Positions 52,801 to 55,178 of a stretch of DNA of 64,000 bases are shown here, in pieces (the first letter of the stretch is position 1; every line of letters begins with the position of its first letter). This DNA is from Narthecium ossifragum (taxonomy: Eukaryota > Streptophyta > Magnoliopsida > Dioscoreales > Nartheciaceae), in NCBI GenBank assembly GCA_963920575.1, contig OY986970.1, forward strand, positions 20,839,274 to 20,903,273, written 5' to 3'. The notes beneath the pieces are model-generated. The model was not told the origin of the DNA and did no database searches. It saw only the letters and a program-made list of their open reading frames with translations. The position numbers were made by a program, and so were the translations under genes.

Positions 52801-54704
52801 ATTAAACCAGGAAATCCGAGTTGCACTAGAGGTCCAACTCAACTTCGCCATAACCCTATTTCCGGGAATACACCTATAAGAAGGTGTTAGCTGGCCGAAA
52901 ATAAGCATCTTTTTTACAATCTTTGGAGGAGGAAGAAGAAGACGTAGAGGATGTGGATGGACACAGCTTCCTATTCCAACCCAATAGCTTTCATCCAAAA
53001 GATGAGTTGCTAATTCTTGTACTTAGGATTATTCATGAAACCCTAGTGTAGTTTTGGTTTTTCTTTAGTTTGATTCTTGTGAACTTCTCGATGCATGATC
53101 TCATGAATATGGTTTTATTGTTAATAGAGTTGAAGGAACAAAATTCCCTTGACGTACTTTCAGTCCTATATGATTTCTGTGATTGATTGTCGAGATTTAT
53201 GAAATGGTTTTCATGAAGTCATTGGTTTGCCTTTGAGATAAGCGATGCTACGCGAGGATAGGTTGTGCCAAGGTTATTAGGAGAAGTATAATTTAAGATA
53301 ATCGTAGGACCAAAGACAATCTATGCCAAGCAAAGATAGGTTATGCCATTGGGAACATTAATTTTATTTTAGGGATTCTTGTGAGCTTGTAGCCATATGA
53401 TCCATAATGTTGAGAGAATGGAACAAGATAATAACTAGAGAAGACTAATAATGAAACTAGGGTGAATTGAATAATTCTTAAGTAACTACTCCATTGATTC
53501 AAATTGATCAGCCTTTTATCTCTTTTATTTATTAGTTTAGATAACTTTATTCTATCTTTGATTCTTTTCCTTAGTTTTAAGGTTTCGGAAATTGATTTCA
53601 GTTTCCAATGTTTTCCCAGTGGATCGATTCAGAACTTTACCGCTATTCTACCTAGTAGTGTAGTGATTGAATAAGGATTATAAGTTTATATTTGATTGAG
53701 TTTGCAACGTTTTAACGACAACGTTTATGAGCGATCATGGATCCAGGAAATAGGGCGGCTGTGTCTTGCAAACGGATGGTGCGTGGGCTCATCGCTCTAA
53801 TGAAGCTTGCATTGGCGTGGTTTGTTGGCAAGGTGATGGGAGCACACTATCTTGGACGTTATCTGAGAATGTTCTTGCCTATAGCAGCAATGAGGCTGAG
53901 ATGCTGGCTATACTTAGGGCCTTGAAAGAAGCGGTGGCACGTGGAATGTGGGATGTCATCATTGAGACAGATTCCAGACATACTGTGAATTCTATCAATG
54001 GGAGAGAGGTATGGAACACAGGTATGGAGGCCACATTAAGGAAAATTTGGAGTATAGCTGCATGCGTGGGTGGAGTAATCTTCATGTTTGTACCGCGCGA
54101 TGCTAATGCGGTGGTGGATGATCTTGCATGACGGGCCAGACATGGGATCCACGGTGCTATTGGGTCTACTATGTAATCTGAGTTATTTGTAATACCTAGC
54201 CTCTGGCTCAACTTAGAAAAAAAATAAATAAATAAAATTCTTCCCTATTTGTGTAAATTAAATGGGTATCTAGCGCTTTGCATTCGTCCAAAGAACTCTT
54301 AAAAAGCTAATTGCTTCATCCGTTTAGTAAACAGTTTGGCAAAAAGTTCCTGATGAACAAAGGAAATCAAAGGAAAGCAAGATAAATATTTAAGCAAGAT
54401 AATCATTACCATATTGGCTCATGGCGCGCAACAACAGAGGAGCTACTCGGGGTACGATGTCATGGTTGAGTTGCAAGGGCTTGGATTGTGCTTCCTTGTC
54501 AAGATGCATATTCTCCCGGAGATCACCAATGAACAAGCGGTAAGGGGCGCCGCGAAGGCCCTGCGTCCGGAGGGCTCGCTCGAGCCGCCTCGGCTCCCAC
54601 CAAGCCCACTCTGTGATCTGCCATACCGATGCAAACACCGCCAGGGCCACCGCCGCCACACACAGGAGCCATGCCTTGTCCAGCAATTCTTGCTCAAACT
54701 CCAT
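6870..54704 (-). CDS. CYP72A: CYP72A-type cytochrome P450, five exons, intact
   Basis: Haem-thiolate monooxygenase of the CYP72 clan, membrane-anchored in the ER. Family members oxidise isoprenoids such as triterpenoids, secoiridoids or gibberellins; the substrate here cannot be told. Join 54410-54704, 8567-8787, 8187-8431, 7697-8075 and 6870-7295: 521 codons and a stop, no internal stop, normal length for CYP72A. Visible: N-terminal hydrophobic anchor (about residues 11-32) followed by a WW-PRRLE basic segment; I-helix AGHETT (331-336); K-helix EVLR (387-390); PERF (442-445); haem loop [10 protein letters not shown] (462-471) with Cys469. Splice phases 1, 0, 2, 0 match the known five-exon CYP72A structure. 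The start is the first ATG in frame, ahead of the anchor. Intron 1 is 45,622 bp and transposon-filled. Expression cannot be judged from sequence. Confidence 0.95.
7697..8075 (-). CDS. CYP72A: CYP72A exon 4 with oxygen-binding I-helix
   Basis: 379 bp, from the last base of codon 254 to codon 380. Acceptor AAACAG before 8075, donor GTAAGT from 7696, phase 0. Contains [10 protein letters not shown], the LLGLLLES block, and the I-helix motif AGHETT with the conserved acid-alcohol pair. Confidence 0.94.
8187..8431 (-). CDS. CYP72A: CYP72A exon 3
   Basis: 245 bp, residues 173 to the first two bases of codon 254. Acceptor TTTTGCAG before 8431, donor GTCTGA from 8186, phase 2. Carries [12 protein letters not shown] (helix E/F region) and ends in the FPGYR block typical of CYP72A. 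Confidence 0.94.
8567..8787 (-). CDS. CYP72A: CYP72A exon 2
   Basis: 221 bp, residues 99-172. Acceptor AG at 8789-8788 (ATGCAG before GCAAG); donor GTAACT from 8566. Contains the [19 protein letters not shown] block and the helix-[14 protein letters not shown] motif, in which the W-x-x-x-R residues contact haem. Ends phase 0 after EKLK. Confidence 0.94.
9114..9131 (+). repeat. LINE-1 target-site duplication, left
   Basis: TCTTCCCTATTCGTGTGA here and TCTTCCCTATTTGTGTAA at 54239-54256: 16 of 18 bases match and both differences are C-to-T-type transitions. They bracket the LINE 5' end and its A-rich tail and so mark one insertion event. Confidence 0.9.
9288..11221 (+). pseudogene. LINE-1 ORF1 (DUF4283, zf-CCHC), broken
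   Basis: RNA-binding gag-like protein of plant L1. 9288-9536 codes a Lys/Glu-rich basic start ([14 protein letters not shown]). 9599-10354 holds the DUF4283 fold ([20 protein letters not shown] ... [24 protein letters not shown]) and a CCHC knuckle ([15 protein letters not shown]). 10871-11221 is the Gly/Pro-rich tail with a PPGFK motif. A TGA at 10142-10144 interrupts the DUF4283-to-knuckle part in frame (LINE-2 has Arg there, so CGA to TGA). The basic N-terminus is in another frame from the DUF4283 part, so at least one indel lies between. Confidence 0.8.
11352..11650 (+). pseudogene. LINE-1 ORF2 part 1: start of endonuclease
   Basis: ATG at 11352 followed by the canonical plant L1 endonuclease start [12 protein letters not shown]. 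It is cut by element A at 11650 and resumes at 38502. Frame breaks occur already within this piece. Confidence 0.85.
11651..13048 (+). repeat. 5' LTR of element A
   Basis: TGATGAGACATG ... ATACATCA, 1398 bp. TATA-like TATTATATAAAGG at about 12165-12177. About 80 bp upstream lies a decayed copy of the GATCGG/CCGATC stem-loop (about 12056-12080), which is intact in the 3' LTR. Confidence 0.9.
13054..13071 (+). other. PBS of element A (tRNA-Asp type)
   Basis: TGGCGCCGTTGCCGGGGA five bases inside the LTR. This is the PBS known for Athila and Tat gypsy elements. Confidence 0.85.
13236..13292 (+). repeat. GATCGG inverted repeat in the leader of A
   Basis: CGATCGGT (13258-13265) and ACCGATCG (13280-13287): perfect 8-base arms around 14 bases, in the leader between PBS and ORF. 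Confidence 0.75.
13653..13855 (+). repeat. GATC palindromes upstream of C1 TATA
   Basis: GATGCGAT-cggttg-ATCGCATC at 13653-13674 (perfect 8-base arms, 6-base spacer); CTTCCGATCGGAAG, a 14-bp perfect palindrome, at 13792-13805; and further CGATCG words up to CGATCGATTCC just before CTATTTAAG (13861). Confidence 0.8.
14610..16142 (+). repeat. 5' LTR of B1 (TATA segment deleted)
   Basis: TGATAAGTGCATG ... GCGACATCA, 1533 bp. Compared with the 3' LTR it lacks 78 bp between two AGCCA repeats (junction at 15193-15197), a segment that in the 3' LTR contains CTATAAATAGG, plus some palindrome units. Confidence 0.92.
14952..15193 (+). repeat. ACGGTCGACCGT palindrome array, B1 5' LTR
   Basis: About six copies of the palindrome ACGGTCGACCGT or close variants, plus two spaced modules: 15054-15073 (GGTCGAC, spacer CTTGGC, ATCGACC) and 15105-15124 (GGTCGAT, spacer GCGAAG, ATCGACC). 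Confidence 0.88.
16149..16166 (+). other. PBS of B1
   Basis: TGGCGCCATTGCCGGGAG, tRNA-Asp type with one or two changes from the B2 and A versions, six bases inside the LTR. Confidence 0.82.
16364..17922 (+). pseudogene. Gag-like ORF of B1, two stops
   Basis: ATG at 16364; intact for 396 codons, then TGA at 17552-17554. The frame continues to 17922 with one more TGA at about 17597. B2 reads Trp and Arg at these places (TGG to TGA, CGA to TGA). Residues about 50-125 form a retrotransposon gag core ([34 protein letters not shown]). Residues about 185-285 are a His/Asp/Tyr/Ala-rich repetitive tract. A helical [19 protein letters not shown] segment and an acidic tail follow. No CCHC knuckle or protease motif. 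Confidence 0.85.
18043..19464 (+). pseudogene. RNase H remnant and integrase of B1
   Basis: After a pyrimidine-rich stretch ending TTTTGTTCTTAG the frame enters with the end of gypsy RNase H ([10 protein letters not shown]). Integrase follows: zinc-binding HHCC (HSHACGGHF ... CKSCDR); catalytic D in [10 protein letters not shown] in [10 protein letters not shown] in [10 protein letters not shown]; then the [15 protein letters not shown] block and a C-terminal domain ending near 19464. Typical of the Athila lineage. Stops: TAG at 18953-18955 (Trp in B2) and TAG at 19385-19387 (Gln in B2). Confidence 0.9.
19465..20696 (+). other. 3' untranslated part of B1 with PPT-like and repeated motifs
   Basis: No coding domain. 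Contains an internal purine tract after GAGGACAATGTG (TTTCAGGTTGGGGGTGTAG, 19759-19777), a duplicated block with AGTAACCGGGT ... GCCTCAAGAAGCGG ... GCGTAAAAAGG (about 20191-20269 and 20291-20360), and the terminal PPT at about 20681-20696. Confidence 0.7.
20697..22339 (+). repeat. 3' LTR of B1
   Basis: 1643 bp, TGATAAGTGCATG ... GCGACATCA. Palindrome array 21039-21306; TATA box CTATAAATAGG at 21365-21375, 60 bp downstream of it. Confidence 0.92.
21039..21306 (+). repeat. ACGGTCGACCGT palindrome array, B1 3' LTR
   Basis: Same array as in the 5' LTR with extra units. Spaced modules at 21171-21190 (GGTCGAC, CGTGGC, ATCGACC) and 21222-21241 (GGTTGAT, GCGAAG, ATCGACC). Confidence 0.88.
22360..22556 (+). 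repeat. Three tandem hairpins, 63-bp period, in C1
   Basis: Stems start at 22400, 22463 and 22526. Stem 1: GATCGATCCTC / GAGGATCGATC with loop TTGTGCTA. Stem 2: GATTGATCTTC / GAAGATCGATC with loop TTGAAAGA. Stem 3: GATCGATCTTCAT / ATGAAGATCGATC with loop AGGC. Between stems 1 and 2 the arms change together at one position (C-G to T-A), keeping pairing. A further, shorter one lies near 22358-22377. Confidence 0.85.
22816..22884. repeat. (AT)n microsatellite
   Basis: Uninterrupted AT dinucleotide run of about 69 bp within C1. The apparent open frame of alternating Ile and Tyr codons there is an artefact. Confidence 0.97.
25329..27807 (+). other. 3' untranslated part of element A
   Basis: No coding domain. 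It starts with GCTGGGAGGCAATCCAG (25359-25375), a marker often seen after the last ORF of gypsy elements, then a C-rich stretch (25500-26200) with chance open frames. A second purine tract (TTTAAGTTGGGGGTAG) lies at about 26712-26727. At 27117-27160 there is a TAGCCGGGCAATGTGCC ... GCGTAAAAC motif, also found duplicated in B1 and B2. The terminal PPT precedes 27808. Confidence 0.6.
27808..29190 (+). repeat. 3' LTR of element A
   Basis: TGATGAGACATG ... TTAGATCA, 1383 bp, preceded by the purine-rich tract GTAAGTTGGCGGGTG (27793-27807). TATA-like TATTATAAAAAGG at 28321. An imperfect stem-loop GAGCGA...GATCGG-ttttgagt-CCGATC...TCGCTC lies at 28204-28238, about 83 bp upstream. Confidence 0.9.
29202..30061 (+). 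repeat. 5' LTR of F
   Basis: TGTTGATCC ... GGACCTTCA, 860 bp. TATA-like GATATAAG at 29597-29604; inverted-repeat modules from 29323 to 29527 lie about 70 bp upstream. Shorter than the 3' LTR (1098 bp), which carries more modules. Confidence 0.9.
29323..29527 (+). repeat. GGTCGAT-N6-ATCGACC modules, F 5' LTR
   Basis: 29325-29344 (spacer GCATGG; arms extend to 9 bases), 29378-29397 (CAGAGC) and 29441-29460 (GGGTGG, one mismatch), plus a shorter CGAT-gcatgg-ATCG near 29510. All have a 6-base spacer. Confidence 0.88.
30064..30075 (+). other. PBS of copia F
   Basis: TGGTATCAGAGC, complementary to initiator tRNA-Met, two bases after the LTR end. Confidence 0.9.
30156..31925 (+). pseudogene. gag of copia F, broken
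   Basis: ATG at 30156 ([19 protein letters not shown]4219-like), then a UBN2-like region to about 30860, a Lys-rich stretch, a degraded knuckle ([14 protein letters not shown], where the fourth Cys has become Phe and the Gly is lost), and an acidic coiled-coil C-terminal part to about 31925. A 74-bp tandem duplication (30356-30429 and 30430-30503) and several stops break the frame. Confidence 0.82.
31962..33640 (+). pseudogene. Protease and integrase of copia F
   Basis: Protease with [14 protein letters not shown] at about 32000: the catalytic Asp is present but the usual DSG has become DSS. The gag-pre-integrase zinc site follows ([10 protein letters not shown] ... CDACQRGK, 32396-32530). 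Integrase core: D in HMDLFGPT, D in IDHGGEF, E in [10 protein letters not shown], then [10 protein letters not shown] and FLGYSERSK. Stops at about 32372, 32852 and 33206. An acidic linker runs to the RT start. Confidence 0.85.
33640..35066 (+). pseudogene. Reverse transcriptase and RNase H of copia F
   Basis: [46 protein letters not shown], catalytic YVDD at 34117-34128. A frameshift follows near 34170 and the frame resumes with [10 protein letters not shown]. RNase [34 protein letters not shown]. Stops or shifts near 33943, 33990, 34172, 34772 and 34855. Confidence 0.87.
35573..36828 (+). pseudogene. Third ORF of copia F (SIRE-type, env-like position)
   Basis: Three open stretches read in sequence: 35573-35842 (Pro-rich start, then [25 protein letters not shown]), 35889-36104 (ending [30 protein letters not shown]) and 36271-36828 ([25 protein letters not shown], an acidic [14 protein letters not shown] tract, then a 60-residue coiled coil [15 protein letters not shown]...). 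This plant-specific retroelement ORF is known from SIRE elements between pol and 3' LTR; an envelope role is only proposed. No signal peptide or clear membrane segment is visible. Broken by stops at 35840 and 36102. Confidence 0.75.
36829..37398 (+). other. Spacer with two purine tracts before 3' LTR of F
   Basis: Non-coding. GCCAAAGGGGGAGAAAAAA near 36863-36881 is an internal PPT-like tract; AAAAAGGGGGAC at 37385-37396 is the terminal PPT next to the 3' LTR. Confidence 0.7.
37399..38496 (+). repeat. 3' LTR of F
   Basis: Starts TATTGATCC (TG mutated to TA), ends GGACTTCCA, 1098 bp. TATA-like CATATATAAG at 38035-38044. Confidence 0.88.
37520..37952 (+). repeat. GGTCGAT-N6-ATCGACC modules, F 3' LTR
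   Basis: Eight modules, all with 6-base spacers: 37522 (GCATGG), 37555 (CCATGG), 37628 (CGGAGC), 37679 (GGACCG), 37752 (GCGGCG), 37805 (CGGAGC), 37868 (GGGTGG) and 37933 (GCATGA). Some arms carry one or two mismatches. They end about 82 bp upstream of the LTR TATA box. Confidence 0.88.
38502..38870 (+). pseudogene. LINE-1 ORF2 part 2: endonuclease core
   Basis: Contains the endonuclease MGDFN block, [20 protein letters not shown] and [10 protein letters not shown], colinear with LINE-2 62580-62230. The SDH catalytic histidine motif spans the C2 insertion: SRQG, then TAA instead of the serine codon, then DH after 49488. One side ends at copia F's LTR, the other at C2's TSD. Confidence 0.87.
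39085..39183 (+). repeat. Two GATCG hairpins in C2
   Basis: GATCGATTGCTCC / GGAGCGATCGGTC around TT (39085-39112) and GATCGATCGCTC / GAGCGACCGATC around ATTG (39156-39183). Arms 12-13 bases with one or two mismatches, 71 bp apart. Confidence 0.8.
40974..42799 (+). repeat. 5' LTR of B2
   Basis: TGATGAGTGCATG ... GCGACATCA, 1826 bp. TATA box CTATAAATT at 41822-41830, 58 bp after the palindrome array. Outside the array it aligns with the B1 LTR. Confidence 0.92.
41335..41764 (+). repeat. CCGATCGATCGG palindrome array, B2 5' LTR
   Basis: Many copies of TCCGATCGATCGGA and of GATCGATCC words. Spaced modules: 41335-41360 (TCCGATCGAT, spacer CCGCCG, ATCAATCGGA) and 41596-41617 (CGATCGAT, CCATCC, ATCGATCG). 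Confidence 0.9.
42805..42822 (+). other. PBS of B2
   Basis: TGGCGCCGTTGCCGGGGA, identical to the PBS of element A; tRNA-Asp type. Confidence 0.85.
43006..44697 (+). CDS. Gag-like protein of B2, intact ORF
   Basis: 563 codons from ATG (43006) to TAG, the only long intact retroelement ORF within the nest. Presumed capsid protein packaging element RNA in cytoplasmic particles. Residues about 50-125 are a gag core ([26 protein letters not shown]). Residues about 185-308 are a low-complexity tract of YAHD, HVHV and DAY words. Residues 313-355 form a helical block ([25 protein letters not shown]). The tail contains two near-identical DDIIDRSxxESLT repeats (about residues 460-490). No zinc knuckle or DSG/DTG protease. 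Compared with B1 it has an extra [14 protein letters not shown] segment. Codon use is AT-rich, unlike P450 exon 1. Confidence 0.82.
   Translation: MENELYQYYLRSCYMKSRDGMSITTVRKKSIYELSLENRTSHVSVNEYLPTYMINALKRKISSFAQKNDETLCDAWQRFKSSIASCPQHGYPIWRLVSYFFYGLTEHERQTLETRCRGEFLQIDPDEAMKHLDELAETTHTQTVPERWDDYHGHIDAKSYKHPNVASTSNNYLQHNEPFYSYPSAYDDYVHDTYVATSHDVDVDEPNTYDACVDDFSSCDAYIPDFNAYGAHAQDVHVDDVYAHDCSASVHVQNSSLTDAQAIDSNVCDAYAHDFSAHTHVRDTNIHYSYTHDSNDSNAHVHVFDATHISPQLSMKEILDLLKEAKTKPNFDSFILQLLMKDEEKARQLCEVITSFNVYKLGWTHRLEEHEVLQYGPTSNEEDLDDFEDHQDQVFVEPPSAEVQVVASKPRDIFPVFISSPWIVRKNSSLIDIFKLRRIYFRFCDLTILDHELDDIIDRSVDESLTHNDDIIDRSLNESLTFEHNDDTHFYLRDPTILFIGVRMQKLAPLPVIGHLDSHGELPLMTLLRLTFQVMALTDFVYHRVRARPPRARLKIHVLYVVV
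44800..46238 (+). pseudogene. RNase H remnant and integrase of B2
   Basis: Enters after TTTTGTTTGTAG with [10 protein letters not shown] (end of RNase H), then the same Athila-type integrase as B1: HSHASGGNF ... CKSCDRC zinc site, DDE residues in [18 protein letters not shown] and [10 protein letters not shown], and the [17 protein letters not shown] block. Breaks: one extra T near 45023 shifts the frame; TAA at about 45211 where B1 has TAC; TGA at 46057-46059 where B1 has CGA. The remainder to 46238 matches the C-terminal end in B1. Confidence 0.9.
46239..47442 (+). other. 3' untranslated part of B2
   Basis: Same layout as B1: purine tract TTTCAGGTTGGGGGGTGTAG (46531-46550), the duplicated AGTAACCGGGT ... 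GCGTAAAAAGG type block (about 46890-46965 and 46977-47050), and terminal PPT GCTGGTTGGGGGGTG before 47443. Confidence 0.7.
47443..49245 (+). repeat. 3' LTR of B2, truncated end
   Basis: 1803 bp, starts TGATGAGTGCATG. It ends at GCGTAA, lacking CACATTTGAGCGACATCA and flanked by TGTTG. TATA box CTATAAATT at 48286-48294; palindrome array 47803-48232 upstream. Confidence 0.9.
47803..48232 (+). repeat. CCGATCGATCGG palindrome array, B2 3' LTR
   Basis: As in the 5' LTR, with a perfect module at 47804-47829 (TCCGATCGAT, CCGCCG, ATCGATCGGA) and 48065-48086 (CGATCGAT, CCATCC, ATCGATCG). Confidence 0.9.
49488..52290 (+). pseudogene. LINE-1 ORF2 part 3: reverse transcriptase and zf-RVT
   Basis: Reverse transcriptase: thumb-proximal helix [13 protein letters not shown]; the [10 protein letters not shown] block; [37 protein letters not shown]; catalytic YADD at 50767-50778. 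Then the RT C-terminal part ([13 protein letters not shown]) and zf-RVT (51897-52030: [28 protein letters not shown]). Several frameshifts (about 50168, 50690, 50877, 51180) and stops. LREGDL has Leu where functional enzymes have Pro (GDPLSP), a further loss. Confidence 0.88.
52291..53737 (+). mobile_element. D: solo LTR related to element A
   Basis: TGATAAGTCACTAATT ... GAGCGATCA, 1447 bp, perfect TSD TGGAT (52286-52290 and 53738-53742). Shares with A's LTR the AATTAAACCCCTTAAATTACC start and the TTTTAACGAC block near the end. No interior sequence, so it is a solo LTR. It separates LINE-1's zf-RVT part from RNase H. Confidence 0.9.
53743..54160 (+). pseudogene. LINE-1 ORF2 part 4: RNase H
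   Basis: RNase H of plant L1: TDGAWA with the first Asp, [13 protein letters not shown] with the Glu, ETDSRH with the second Asp, and [13 protein letters not shown] with the last Asp. A TGA at about 54129 comes right after DDLA, where LINE-2 continues RARMG. The 3' UTR and A-rich tail follow to 54238. Confidence 0.88.
54239..54256 (+). repeat. LINE-1 target-site duplication, right
   Basis: Right partner of 9114-9131, directly after the LINE tail (an A run then AAAT repeats, about 54216-54238). Confidence 0.9.
54257..54409 (-). other. Remnant of original CYP72A intron 1, exon-1 side
   Basis: 153 bp of pre-insertion intron between the right LINE-1 TSD and the donor site. AT-rich, no feature seen. 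Confidence 0.8.
54410..54704 (-). CDS. CYP72A: CYP72A exon 1
   Basis: Codes for residues 1-98 and the first base of Gly99: ATG at 54704, membrane anchor, basic [10 protein letters not shown] linker and the [11 protein letters not shown] segment. It is GC-rich. It ends CAATATG before donor GTAATG (54409-54404), phase 1. The first base of Gly99 is completed by GC at the start of exon 2, restoring the Q-Y-G-K segment usual in CYP72A. It lies between LINE-1 on its left and copia G with LINE-2 on its right. Confidence 0.94.
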
Positions 54705-54898
54705 GGCTGCCTTCTCTTGTATAAAGTGCTTCTCTAGAGATATAAACTTGTTTTGAGAGAGGATTTAAGAAGAGGGAAATCCCTCCTTTGGTTTTAACGT
54801 CCCTTTTTAATACTTGGCGGCTACAGCGTGGAGAGGCTTTGTCACCACTTGGCAGCAACTCCTAGACGAAGCACGTAATAGGTGTAGGTGCTGCCGCA
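54705..54898 (-). promoter_or_regulatory. Short CYP72A upstream region
   Basis: Only 194 bp separate the ATG from copia G's LTR. On the minus strand a TATA-like TATTAAAAAG is at 54812-54803, about 99 bp before the ATG; a second AT-rich candidate (GTTTATATCTC) lies near 54749-54739 and is closer to the start codon. The true transcription start is not visible, and promoter function is inferred from position only. Confidence 0.4.
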
Positions 54899-55147
54899 TG
54901 TTAGTAACTGATTCATGCATGGCATGCACGTGTAGTGCATGCATTAGGTGTCGTCCATTAGCTGTGTATTCATAAAGGGTTGTGTCCTTTAGTGAAAAGT
55001 AACCGTATATTTTGGAACCTATATATATGTAATGGTGGTATGGATAGAATGATGATTTTGATGAATAAAAAGAGAAAGTGTTAAGCCAGTCATCTCTTGA
55101 CGTGCTTGATCTCCTTACTAGTTCATCAGATAATCTCAAATCCAACA
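54899..55147 (+). repeat. 5' LTR of copia G
   Basis: TGTTAG ... CCAACA, 249 bp, four-base inverted ends. TATA-like CCTATATATATG at about 55018-55029. Its own promoter points away from the P450 gene. Confidence 0.8.
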
Positions 55148-55150
55148 AAG

Positions 55151-55164
55151 TGGTATCTAGAGCC
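55151..55164 (+). other. PBS of copia G
   Basis: TGGTATCTAGAGCC, tRNA-Met-like with the variant used by Tork-type copia elements, three bases after the LTR. Confidence 0.82.
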
Positions 55165-55178
55165 AAGTTCCATTCAAG

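Larger units (their letters stand above)
9132..54238 (+). mobile_element. LINE-1: full-length plant L1-type LINE, split into five pieces
   Basis: Non-LTR retrotransposon, antisense to the P450. Own sequence: 9132-11650, 29196-29201, 38502-38870, 49488-52290 and 53743-54238, about 6193 bp, the usual size of a complete plant L1. ORF1 carries DUF4283 and a CCHC knuckle; ORF2 carries endonuclease, reverse transcriptase (YADD), zf-RVT and RNase H. Piece ends match at each insertion TSD: GTGGT for A, an eroded CACAA/CGTAA for F, AGATC for C2 and TGGAT for D. LINE-2 (from 58786) is a diverged relative and confirms the order across the gaps. Many stops and frameshifts: inactive. Confidence 0.92.
8788..54409 (-). 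other. CYP72A intron 1, 45.6 kb, transposon nest
   Basis: Bounded by GT (54409-54408) and AG (8789-8788) on the minus strand. Removing LINE-1 and one TSD copy leaves about 497 bp, of which 8788-9131 and 54257-54409 are visible and contain no gene. Everything between is eight transposable elements at up to four levels of nesting. Confidence 0.93.

Noticed and set aside
6870..54704. Exon 1 at 54.6 kb and exons 2-5 at 7-9 kb as two separate P450 pseudogene fragments
   Set aside because: Donor and acceptor phases fit exactly, no codon is missing or doubled at the junction, and all sequence between is accounted for by insertions with matching target duplications.
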